Shown here one piece after another: positions 23,121 through 33,897 of a stretch of DNA of 64,000 nt. Source of the DNA: Allium sativum (lineage: Eukaryota > Streptophyta > Magnoliopsida > Asparagales > Amaryllidaceae); contig CM060911.1 in assembly GCA_030737875.1 (NCBI GenBank), forward strand, positions 108,170,625 to 108,234,624, given 5' to 3'. The notes under the pieces were generated by a model. The model was given only the letters and a program-made list of their open reading frames with translations, was not told the DNA's origin and did no database searches. Position 1 is the first letter of the stretch; every line of letters starts with the position of its first letter. Both the position numbers and the translations under genes were made by a program.

Positions 23121-24040
23121 TTCAACGAATAAATACAGTTTCAACAAATGAAAATAATTCTAACACATGAATATTATTCAAAATTTCGGCAGCATAACGG
23201 CAGGGTAGTTAAAACCGGGACCGTCCCTAGTACGGCTCCTCGCTCTACCTTAAAACCTCACGGTTTTTGACAATGGGGAATCATGCATCTAGTTCGCACG
23301 CAGGCGGCATGTATATATATTTCATTTCCACAAACTAATCCTATGTGGTTTCAACCAAATATTTCTCAACCACAAACGGGTATTTTTCAACCACAATCAA
23401 TTAATATCAACCACAAACAATTCCAATCAACCATTCGCTATCAATCAATTTTCACACCAATCACAACCAATAAATATCGTCCATGGTTTGTGGACGAGGG
23501 GCGTATATATATATATATATATATATAGCATTTCACTTCTATTTCAACACATATATAATTTTTACAATGCATATACAACTTATACATCGAACGTACAACT
23601 TATACAACGCTTATACATGAGGTGTACAACGCTTATATAACTCATACATCGACTATATAATTTATACATCGTCGTTTTCCATATCGTTTATAAATTAGAA
23701 ATCTCACATTGGGTTCCACTCCACCAAAAATAGCAGAAGGCTCAGAAAAATATGCGGTCCCTTCTAGAATGTAGAAGACGTCGACACGAGTCCAGTGTCT
23801 CTTGTTTCACTGAATTTCATCAAGAAACGAAAAAGATATGATTTTTACAGTGAAATCAAAAACCGTAGCGCTTTAAACTGCTATAATATAGTTTATATTA
23901 AAATCAGCCGTATACCTTTGAAATCTATATTCCAATTCTCATTTCAAAATTATCTTAAAAATATTCCAATTCTCATTTCAAAATTCCAATTCTCATTTCA
24001 AAATCTATATTATGCTTTAAACTGCTATAATATGCTTTAA

Positions 24041-24436
24041 ACTTCTATTTGAAATCTATATTCCAATTCTCATTTCAAAATTCCTTTGAAGTAATATAAT
24101 TATATACATATATTTATACCTATCCCAAATTCAAAACATTTGAATTTTCAAACAACTTGTTTCTTTTCAAACAAATTTCCATCAAAAACTTTTCTAAGGC
24201 AGCAATTCATCACTTAGAAACTCGAAAATGAATATTGATGATGTTGCGACCATCATCAGAATTATTTCCCAGCTACTGAATGAGTTCAGTACTATATTTC
24301 TTTCAAACTCCATTTAGAAAAATATTTTCCAAACTCCCAGGATTTTAAATTTTGAATTATGGTTGGAATTCAATTTCAATTTATCACATTTGTATATTTG
24401 ATTTGATATACAAATTCCATTGGTTATATATAACTA
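24041..24436. repeat. Duplicated block in C, copy 1
   Basis: It runs from ACTTCTATTTGAAATC to TATATAACTA and is nearly identical to 25502-25898, differing by a one-base indel in a T-run and a few substitutions. Flanks of the two copies differ, so the boundaries are sharp. Confidence 0.9.
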
Positions 24437-25501
24437 CTCAATTTATTCATTTCGATCCATTTAACTTGCTTAAGTTAAATTCAATTTCAATCATTCAAAT
24501 TCCCATTGCTAATTAACCGTTTTGCCTATTTCACCCTTTTTATTTGAATATAACTTGTTCAAATATATGTCAACTTAGTTATAACTAATCTAATTATATT
24601 TTCAACTTGAGTTATATATTCGATTTCGAATATAAATTCTCAATCTCTTTCACTTATCCAAAAACCCAATTTCGACTAAAATTTCCTTTAACTAATTATT
24701 TTCCAATCTAGTTAATTCTATTTAACCATTTAAAATATGATTTTTGTCTTAAAAATCATTTCACTCACTTCACTGGAGTTCATATTTATATCTCCAGTCT
24801 GGATTTTTCAAATGCCAATTCGGATTTTATTTCCTAAAAATCCTTTATTTATTTAATTAAACCGTTATGGTTTTATAATGGTTCTGGCGCTGCTTTTCTA
24901 AAAATTTGATTTTGATATAACTCAAAATCTATACGACGAAATCCAGATTTTTCTCTTTCATTAGAAAACTATTGTTCAACCGGTTCCGACGATTCTTGTT
25001 TCAAATAATTCCGACTTTAATTGAGTTCTGTATACTAAATTGAAGTTCGAATCGCCAATTTACGAACTGCCGCGCTATGGCGAGCTCGTTTTAATTATAA
25101 TTATAATTATAAATATAAACGTTTTAACTTTGTTTATAATAAATTCAACTCCATTCTGATATATTTTTAATATATATCCGATCCATTTTCCCATTTCAAC
25201 ATAATATTTCCGATCTATTTCACTTCTAATATTCAAGTCCTATATATTTACAATATTCAAATTCCATTTGAATTTCTTTATTCAAACTCTATATTATTTC
25301 CTTCTATTCAATTCCTATTCGAATTTTCTTCTATTCAAATTCTATTGAATTCCTTATCTTCAAATTCCATTTGAATATCTTATCTTCAATTTCTATTTGA
25401 AATCCTTTGTTCAATTTCAATTTGAAATCCTTTGAATTCAAATTCTATTTCACTTCTAATTGAATTATATATATATATATATATTCAAATTCCTTTATTT
25501 T

Positions 25502-25898
25502 ACTTCTATTTGAAATCTATATTCCAATTCTCATTTCAAAATTCCTTTGAAGTAATATAATTATATACATATATTTATACCTATCCCAAATTCAAAACAT
25601 TTGAATTTTCAAACAACTTGTTTTCTTTTCAAACAAATTTCCATCAAAAACTTTTCTAAGGCAGCAATTCATCACTTAGAAACTCGAAAATGAATACTGA
25701 TGATGTTGCGACCATCATCAGAATTATTTCCCAGCTACTGAATGAGTTCAGTACTATATTTCTTTCAAACTCCATTTAGAAAAATATTTTCCAAACTCCC
25801 AGGATTTTAAATTTTGAATTATGGTTGGAATTCAATTTCAATTTATCACATTTGTATATTTGATTTCATATACAAATTCCATTGGTTATATATAACTA
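25502..25898. repeat. Duplicated block in C, copy 2
   Basis: This is the second copy of 24041-24436, in direct orientation about 1.46 kb away. Template switching during reverse transcription or unequal recombination could explain it. Confidence 0.9.
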
Positions 25899-26129
25899 TT
25901 TCTGTTTTTATAATCTAATTCGATTATAATCCTAACAATCAACTTAACTATTTAAAAACAATATCGTGTCCAATCTCCTATTCAAGTGTTTATAAACTCC
26001 TATCGACATCGTGGCGTCCCACGATTCGACCAAAATTTATAATCCACTCAACAGACTAGTCAACACAATATAAAACGGTTTTTATATCAAATAACAAATA
26101 CGCTCTCTCGTATATATATATACACTCAA

Positions 26130-26166
26130 CTCATTCTAGGATACTACTGATCCTATCTCTAATGAG
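26130..26166 (-). promoter_or_regulatory. Leader hairpin of C
   Basis: Outer stem CTCATT/AATGAG, inner stem TAGGAT/ATCCTA, loop ACTACTG. The outer stem differs from G (CTCGTT/AACGAG) by a compensated pair. Confidence 0.6.
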
Positions 26167-26203
26167 CACATTTCCACACAGCCTAGGTATTCGCTCAACC
26201 TAA

Positions 26204-26215
26204 GCTCTGATACCA
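26204..26215 (-). promoter_or_regulatory. Primer-binding site of C (initiator tRNA-Met)
   Basis: GCTCTGATACCA on the plus strand is two bases from the LTR terminus TGTAACGACCC at 26218. Confidence 0.9.
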
Positions 26216-28710
26216 ACTGTAACGACCCAAAAATCCGGTAGAATTTGAGCTGACCAAAAACACAAGTCCAACCCCAAATAACACAGAAATTCGAACCATT
26301 AATAGAAAGAAGTTAGAGGGTGAGGAAAGATAAGATAGAAACTTAGAATAGAAGAAGAAGAAGAAGAACACAACATCAGAGTAACACGAATCTCACAGCG
26401 GAACGAATAACATATAATATATATAACATAACTTGAAATATACATCTGTACTTGAATATACATCAATATCAACGTACATCACTTACAACACAACGGAACC
26501 ACTATAACTAGATAACGCTGAAGCCTCCTGCTCCAAGCTCCTTTAGATATATCTGAAAAATCCTGAACTACTTGACTGCCCGTACAAATTTAGGCACCCA
26601 AGAGTTTAGGTAGAACAAAACAAAATAAACTCCGGGTCATTCATGGGACTGGTATGAGTAAACAGTTTAAAAACAGTTTCAGAAAACTAAATGATATCTC
26701 ATAAGACCACGCCGTATAACACGGAACGGGTTTTTCCCTTATGAAAATCCAAACACTTGACTTATCTTTATATCAAAACTCTTTTGATATTATAATAATG
26801 TCTAAATCAAGTAAATAACAATCTAGTGGAACGTTTGCATCTCACGTTCCATATATATATACAATCAAAACCGCAAGCACGTATTGGGTAATGGATTTCC
26901 AACTATGACAAGGTATGGAACCACCTTCCGCTGGTATATCTCTAGAGGAGAATACACCGAGTTCAACAAGAACATCTTGCAACTCAGCCACACATGACCG
27001 ACCACTCATTTCGCTTGAGTGTATCGAATGTATATCACCAACGATTGGGATCAGCAACCGTTTCCCGAATGGGACAGCATCGACAATAGATTTTTAGAAG
27101 TAAATGAAACTCTAGATCAGGTGATTATACACCCTAATAGGTGCGACCTACATAGCCATGCTGCTTGCCCGATTTCTGTCATTTACCGGTTGATGAGGCT
27201 AGAAGCTACGCTTTATCATCACACCAGATTCACTTCGAATGCCACATCGTCAAATCCATCAAATCACCGATTGACGTCCTCAACAGTACATTACGTGTTA
27301 GCTAAAAGAAGTTTCCTTCTCCGCTTCCACTCTTGGTACGGTTGAAGAAATCAATGTACGTGACCTTTCTGGAAATACTCTGTCAGACAATCATCCATAC
27401 GAGTCACCCAGGAACAGGATGAACTGAAGGCACTATTTCTATTAATAGAAAAAGTCCTTGCACTCTACTCCGTCTTCGATTATCTTTATAAAATCTGATT
27501 CGCGGCGCTACTGCCAATACGGAGTGGTTCTTCGGATAATAATCCAACCGGTCTCTCCATATCGACAACGATGGTCAAAACTTCGATAGTCTGTGATTTA
27601 ACTATCGAATAAAAACAAGTGTTTCGATAGTCGATGATTTAACTATCGAATAAAACAAGTGTTCATCCAAACATCCACCAATCAGTGAGCCCTTAATTAA
27701 TATTCCATTAATTAAATCTCTTCTCTATTTCTTATCAATATTTGGTAACCAAATATTTTCAATAACCATATTGGCCTTATACGTTATTTGGAAAATATTT
27801 CCATATATCGCCTTCTTTTATTTTCTAAACTTTAGAAAATATATGTTATATATAATTGGAAAATATTCCAATTACTTAGCTCTTTTCCAATCTCATTTAT
27901 TTCTATACTTAGAAAATAATCTATATTCTATTTCCAAGCTTACATTTCATTTGGGTTAAAACAGATGTTGTGTAAAACATCGTTACGACAACCCAAATAC
28001 AGTATTTAACTAATCTTATTCCACAATGATCTTCGAGCCTGAATCTTGCTACTTATCGGTATATCATGAAATCAACCAAGTTGGGGTATAATTACCTCTC
28101 AGACCTTGTCTGAATAACATTTAACGTCAAAACAGACAAGACTACTTACTCGAATAATCAATACCATACAACTGATTATTCACCTTCAAACACATATACA
28201 TTTTCTCTTTCTATTCCTACTAGATTTTATTCTTATACATCCTTTTTGATTTTACTATTATATTTCTAAGTTCGTTTTCTTATCGACTTCTATATATATT
28301 GATATGTTAATTTCTAACTATCAAATTATCTTAAAAATATTCTATCTCCTTAAATTTCCGGAAAAATTCGCCATAACCTCCTTTGTACCGGGAGCATCGG
28401 GAAATTTCAAATAGCTTTCCCGGTCCTTCTCATCTCAAAAAGAAAAAGAAAAGCCAAGCGGCTTGCCGATACGGCGCATAAGATCTCATATATGAATTAA
28501 ATACGTACCTTTTTGTCGGGCACTCTATTTATTTCACTTCTATACTTTATTCCAAACCTGTCTCCTGTATCTATACCTGCCCAATCTATTTAACTATACC
28601 AAATCGTTTTAACTCAATTTGTTAATTATCTCTTTAGTCCATTTCTCTTTTAATATTTGAATTCTATATTCAAACTCCAATTCGCTTCTATTATTCAAAT
28701 TCCATAGTTT

Positions 28711-28957
28711 AAAGTCCGTTTGAATTTCTATATTCAAATCTATAGTTTAAAGTCCATTTGAATTTCTATATTCAAATCTATAGTTTAAAGTCCATTTGAA
28801 TTTCTATATTCAAATCTATAGTTTAAAGTCCATTTGAATTTCTATATTCAAATCTGTAGTTTAAAGTCCATTTGAATTTCTATATTCAAATCTATAGTTT
28901 AAAGTCCATTTGAATTTCTATATTCAAATCTATAGTTTAAAGTCCATTTGAATTCTC
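28711..28957. repeat. 38-bp tandem repeat in LTR C
   Basis: Six full units and one partial unit begin AAAGTCCATTTGAATTTC at 28711, 28749, 28787, 28825, 28863, 28901 and 28939. They are almost identical, so the array is young or homogenised. Confidence 0.93.
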
Positions 28958-29332
28958 GGCATTATTTTTAAACAACGTTTATAACTTCAATTCAAATCCC
29001 ACCTTTCCATTTATAAACAACGTTTATAACTTCAATTCAAATCCCATATTTTCATTTATAAACAAAGTTTATAAATTCGATTACTTGTTTTATATACCTT
29101 CAAAACAAGTTAATATTTTCTATAGTTTTATTAAAAATTCAAATTCTATTTATAAAAATAGAATTTCCTTTTTAAATATCAAATACCCTTTCCGATATTT
29201 TTATGAATCAATATTCAAGCCCAGTGATATTTTAAACAATCAAATCAACAAATTTTCAATCATTTGATTTTTAACACATCATATATGAATATATATGAAA
29301 TCAAACAAACAACAAACAGATAATATATTTTT

Positions 29333-29354
29333 GAGGAATCCAGTTGGATTCCTC
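29333..29354. repeat. 9-bp stem hairpin in LTR C
   Basis: GAGGAATCC and GGATTCCTC, as in LTR A (1032-1053). Confidence 0.6.
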
Positions 29355-29393
29355 CAACCTGTTTTCCTGCATCCACAGACGTTAGTCAACATA

Positions 29394-29398
29394 GTAAT
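29394..29398. repeat. TSD of element D, left copy (GTAAT)
   Basis: Exact repeat at 40284-40288 on the other side of D. Confidence 0.93.
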
Positions 29399-29727
29399 TG
29401 TAACACCCCGCCTCCGCTAGGGTCACTCGCAAAGGAATGCACAAGCTTTAGAGGGGCATTATTGGTAAACATGCACAAAAATATCACAAGACAGAACATA
29501 TAAAATAGCGGAAGTAAAATCAAACTTTCATAACATGAATAAATAAGGTCTAAAGCCTTTTACATCAGAGTACATCAAAACCTGTCTTGCAATAGTAAAG
29601 AAGCATAAAGACATTTTCATAAATTATTCCCCAAGTAAAAACAGTAAAGTAGCCATTAGCCAAGAAAAGTCCAAGCCATCCATGATGACCTTCAAGCAGA
29701 AGAAGTCCGAACTAAACAACAGTATTT

Positions 29728-29794
29728 CCTCCCTGTAACCTGGGGGGAAACGGAAGAAAAGAGGCGAAACAAAACGGGTCAGTCAAAAAGACTG
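29728..29794 (-). promoter_or_regulatory. Conserved hairpins near the U5 end of the D 3' LTR
   Basis: TTTCCTCCC pairs with GGGGGGAAA (one G-T pair). It is followed by CAGTC-AAAAA-GACTG (29780-29794), 381 bp from the LTR terminus. The second stem is the same as in G, H and B although the loop and surroundings differ. The 5' LTR copy is at 36215-36229. Confidence 0.5.
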
Positions 29795-31254
29795 AGTAAG
29801 CCCTATCTACTATTAGCATAAAAACTAGTAAAGTTAACTGACATGAGAAACTGAGATGAACATAAGCATGATAACAAGATAGATAAGCTAAATCAAAATA
29901 ACAGGATGAACTACTGAACTCAGATAAACTAAGGTGTCATGATAAATTACGATGTCAAGATAAAACAAGGTATCACATCGTCAGGTTTCTATTAAGTATA
30001 ATATCCCCAAGATATCTGTCACGTATAACGCCCCGTGATATCTATCCTGTATTTTAGCTCTGCACCTACCGTACTAGTATCCCCACCGTGTCATGTGTTA
30101 ACCAAGAATGACCCTCACTCAAAAGTCGTGTAATGGTCCATGTCAACCTAATATATCGCATATATAGGTTACTCAACTTGTATGTTTTATTCCATGTAAA
30201 TGTTCAGTCCCTTGCCGTAGACCATACGGGCTTTCCCATGAGATTCTATATTACTTTAACATAGTTCCATGATCCTTAAGATCGGTTTGGACTGTTACCC
30301 TAAACCTAGCTAGGGTCTTCCAACATGAATTATTGTTTGTACAACTAGGACTTATGCTACCTAGGGCTGCTAGGGATTATGCTTACCTATTGCACGTTTT
30401 CGTATCTCGGTTTGGGTTCAACCACCTAGGGCCACTAGGGATTACGCTAACCGCCAACCGCGCCCTTTTTCCCACGCATTCATCGTGAATCGCTTTTCCA
30501 TGACTGTATGCACATGTATCACATCGTGCCATCCGAGTCCTGTCATAGGGCAAATCAAGAAATACAGGATTCGGTCGGGAGCTTTCGATTTATCTGCCGA
30601 TGCAGATGCTAAGGTCTGTTTTTCTTATACGTGGCTATGGTCCCACGAGACCACTCCCTCAACTAGTGAAAGACAAGACAGGATAAATCCTGTATGAGAA
30701 CACAACACTGGCCAACCCACATCCAAGCCTTACCGCAACCATAATTAGATAGCAATTATGGTCTTTTGGGTGTTCTCTGCCTTTCCGTACGTACACACTT
30801 GACCAAAGATGGTAGGTAGCCTGACGAAATGCTATCTAGGGTACGACCGTGTATCGTCGACTATCCCCTATCCATCCCCGTCTTTAGGTCGCTCGTATAG
30901 CAACCAAGGCATACTCTTGGTTCTTCTAACGCAGACCTTAACCTCTCATGAGCCTAGTATAATCACCTGGCAGCTCATAGAGGGATACCAAGAATATCCT
31001 CACGTTCCCCGAAGCCGCTGCTTCGTTACCCAGTTCGCTGGAGCCTTTATCTAAATCAGATACTTGCTCCTACTCGTATACTTAAACGATGACCTACCGT
31101 ATCAGGTTACTCATCTATCTATGAACTGGTCTAAATTTCCTTGACTAGGAATCATTACTTAGTTATTCTTCAACTAAGGTTTACCACTTAGCATTGTTCC
31201 CGTTATCCTTGTTAACTACGGTTATCCACCTAATCCTCAGAACTAGGGTTTACA

Positions 31255-32015
31255 TAATGGATTAAGTGTCACTTAAGTTCATGACTTAACCCGTCTACAA
31301 ATCCTGTCAAAATTGGCTAAGTATCCAAGTTCAAGGCTTAACCCTACAAACCATGCTCAAGTTGGTTAAGTATATTAAGCAATTCACGACTTAACCTCCT
31401 CCAATTATCATTCTAGATTGGTTAAGTATATATTAACTTGACCCTATCAATTTACTTAGTCAAATCGGTCAAGTGTATTCAAGCGATTCGTGACTTAGCC
31501 TTATCATGTTTTCACGTTATATTGGTTAAGTATTGGTTAACTTAACCACAATAAATTAACGAGTGAGATTGGATAAGTATAGGTCACTTAACCACATCAA
31601 TTCATCATGTTTAGATTAGTTAAGTGTTTAACTTAACCCCATTAAACTACCAAGTGGGATTAATTAAGTCTAGGCTAACTTAACCCCATCCGATTTCCAT
31701 GTTTAGACTAGTTGAGTCTAATCTTAACCCCATTTGTTAACCGTATTTTTCGGTTAAGCGTCATTAAGAAAACTTACTTAACCTTACCAAGTTATCGCGT
31801 TGGATTGATTAAGTGTTGGTTAACTTAACCCCATCCACTAATCATATAAAAATGGTTAAGAGTCATTAGGCAAATCAAGTTACTTAACCTACCCAACCTT
31901 GTCATGTTTTGTTAAGTATCATTAGCCTAATCAAATTACTTAACCCATTTGTCCATGTCATATTTGGTTAAGAGTCATTAATCAAATTAACTTAACCCTA
32001 TCATGTGGCATTAAT
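31255..32015. repeat. Degenerate tandem array of TTAAGT/ACTTAA inverted pairs (D 3' LTR)
   Basis: More than ten diverged units of roughly 50-70 bp each contain a GGTTAAGT-like arm and an ACTTAACC-like arm, for example near 31370, 31425, 31525, 31635 and 31810. The whole array is repeated in the other LTR at about 37690-38450. Confidence 0.75.
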
Positions 32016-32035
32016 TACTTAATGCACCTTCACCT

Positions 32036-32366
32036 CTCACATTAGACTTTGTTGTGGTTACTAGTTAAGCCGGTCGGTTTCGGGTAGCTTTACACCACAA
32101 CTTGGTCTAACCTCGGGTTCAAGCACAACATGACCAACTTCTCACATTGGGTCCTATTGTTTGCAACTACTAGTTAGGCCGGTCGGTTCCGGGTAGTTTT
32201 ACGTTGCAAACTCAACCCAACCTCGAGTTGGCCACACTTATATTATCTAAGTGTCATGTCCATCATGTTTCCCAAAACATGTTACAAGTTTTCAAGCATT
32301 TGGGTAGACCTAACTTAATAGGTAAATTCCCAAAGGGTAGACCTAACTTAATAGGTAAATTCCCAA
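32036..32366. repeat. Two short duplications in the D LTR
   Basis: A diverged duplication (32036-32140 and 32141-32230) centres on CTAGTTAAGCCGGTCGGTT and CTAGTTAGGCCGGTCGGTT. A near-perfect 33-bp duplication beginning GGGTAGACCTAACTT lies at 32302-32334 and 32335-32366. Confidence 0.85.
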
Positions 32367-33265
32367 GCTTATGTTTTTATGCATACTTACATGTCAACTT
32401 CCATGTTATATTTCAAGTCATGTTTTCAAGTTGTATTTTCATGTCATTAGAAATTACCCATAACATAACCCAACGCTTTTAAACTCGCATATACGTTCGC
32501 GACAACGTAATGGATTAAAAGAAGAGACTTGGCAAAGGCATGACAAAAATGGATATTAAGCCACAAGTTAATCATGGTGGCAAATGAGGCACAAATGTGT
32601 TCATTAACTTGCATGTTACATTCTTAAGCCTCAAAACATGCATAAACCCAAAACTTGGCACATAAGCGAATCATGGTGACAAAAGATATGGAATGATGAT
32701 TAGTAACTCGCATATATCATCATATAAGGGTTATGACTTCATATGCAAGTTGACATAAAGGTTATGAGGGTTCTCATGTTGCCTAATGCAACATTTCAAC
32801 ATAAAGGTTGTAGCTTTTAGCTCACAAGATCAAGATAATGACTTCATAAACTTGCATGACATGATAGCATGTATCATACTCAATGATCAAACCCAAACTT
32901 GCAACATGAACATTTAACTTCATAGTTAATATCTAAGAGTAGGGAAAGGGCTTACATTGCTATGAAGGCACAAAAGATATGACAAAGCCCTTATGCAATC
33001 AAATAGACCCAAAATGCAAGCTCTAACATAAAAACCCTTGAGCCAAAATGATCAAAACCCTTGCTTTATGATGCAAAGATAGAAACTTGACTTGAATGCA
33101 AGCTAATGACACTCATACAAGCTTGAAAACACTTGTATGCATGGAAAATCTCTCATAGAAACCATTTAGAAATTTTATGAAGAGAGTGGAGGCCATGAGA
33201 GGTAAAATTTTGCCATAGTTTAGTTGCATGAATGAATAATGAGGATTTAGGATAGGTTAGGGTCT

Positions 33266-33273
33266 TATTTATA
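33266..33273 (-). promoter_or_regulatory. TATA box of the D 3' LTR
   Basis: Minus-strand TATAAATA lies in AATCTATAAATAAGACCC. The first downstream ATG opens only a very short ORF. The 5' LTR copy is at 39701-39708. Confidence 0.7.
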
Positions 33274-33879
33274 GATTAGGCAAGTGTTTTAGGCCATAGG
33301 ATTAAACTTAGATTCAATCCAAGCCATCAAAGCATGTCTTAGGGAAGAAGTCAAGTGTAGGAACCATCTAGGGCCTTTAGATTAAAGATGAACCATGAGA
33401 ACCATCCAAATGCAAAATTTGCATTTGAGCGAATCGGCCCACGGGTTGACAGCCAAACACCCTGGATTAACTCCTAGTCGACCCAGCGAGCTCGGGTCGA
33501 CCTCAAAAATCGGTCGGTTCGGTTATTCCCCTCTCCCAATTCGCTGTTTTGAACATTTTTGCATATTTATTTATTTAATTTTCAATTATATATATATATA
33601 TATATATATCAATATATATATATTTCTCTGCGCAACCCATTTCACTTAATTAAGTATACTTTAATTTGGGAATTTTTCGTGAAACTTCGCGAGGCCATAT
33701 CTTGGTCATACGGACTCCGATTTTCAAAAACTCGGACTCTATTTCGCGTATTTTTCCGAGATGAACGCAATGGCATAGCCCGTTTCCCTTGATTCAGATT
33801 TTACAGTTTAATTCTGCATCCATTTATGTTATAACAGGTTATTGAAAATACGGGTTGTTACATTCTCCCCACCTTTTAG

Positions 33880-33897
33880 GATTTCGTCCCCGAAATC
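33880..33897 (-). promoter_or_regulatory. PPT-proximal hairpin of D
   Basis: GATTTCG-TCCC-CGAAATC forms a 7-bp stem. Compared with G (CTTTTCG/CGAAAAG), the pairs at the open end are changed on both sides while the loop is constant. Confidence 0.6.

Larger units (their letters stand above)
20086..23917 (-). repeat. Element H, 3' LTR, left portion (U5 and proposed intron part)
   Basis: It starts TGAGACGACCCC and aligns with 48907-52849 of the 5' LTR, apart from shorter AT repeats. It includes the hairpin trio (20455-20532), two tandem copies of a roughly 200-bp GGCGCTGTTTTTCTTCAG...GAACTGCAGCG module (21950-22135 and 22180-22378), and the tandem repeats of 22440-23120. Identity with the 5' LTR stops exactly after TATACCT at 23917. 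The 130- and 114-122-codon ORFs (20431-20823 and 21285-21753) are also open in the other LTR, but run antisense to the element and show no domain. Confidence 0.9.
23918..26217 (-). mobile_element. Element C, surviving internal region (non-coding)
   Basis: It lies between the broken H LTR and the 5' LTR of C, and ends with a leader hairpin and PBS. The expected 3' LTR and PPT of C are absent. It contains a duplicated block of about 396 bp (24041-24436 and 25502-25898) separated by about 1.06 kb. That intervening stretch includes a U3-like module (24863-25090) resembling LTRs A and B. I see no gag or pol sequence. Confidence 0.75.
26218..29393 (-). mobile_element. LTR C (5' LTR of element C), left part
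   Basis: It starts TGTAACGACCCAAAAATCCGG next to the PBS. It aligns with LTR B up to about 27066 (CCCGAATGGG), then carries roughly 2.2 kb absent from LTR B, and resumes similarity near 29270. Within the extra part, 28360-28460 is closely similar to G internal DNA (9497-9600), and a 38-bp tandem repeat lies at 28711-28957. ORFs of 60-108 codons here show no domain. The LTR continues at 40289 after element D. Confidence 0.85.
29399..33862 (-). repeat. Element D, 3' LTR
   Basis: In the element sense U3 is about 33273-33862 (590 bp), set by a TATA box at 33266-33273; the rest is R-U5. It contains hairpins near 29728-29794, repeated CCTAGGG(C)..CTAGGGATTA phrases (30359-30450), a degenerate hairpin tandem array (31255-32015), a roughly 105-bp duplication (32036-32230) and a 33-bp duplication (32302-32366). 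Plus-strand ORFs (30485-30697, 30809-31054, 32204-32482) are antisense to the element and not recognisable proteins. Confidence 0.92.

Noticed and set aside
28711..28957. CRISPR-like array
   Set aside because: The repeat is a simple contiguous 38-bp tandem without spacers, in plant retrotransposon DNA.
30485..31054. Two plus-strand ORFs in the D LTR (also 36920-37489)
   Set aside because: Opposite strand to the element, no domain, duplicated only with the LTR; one even loses residue identity between copies.
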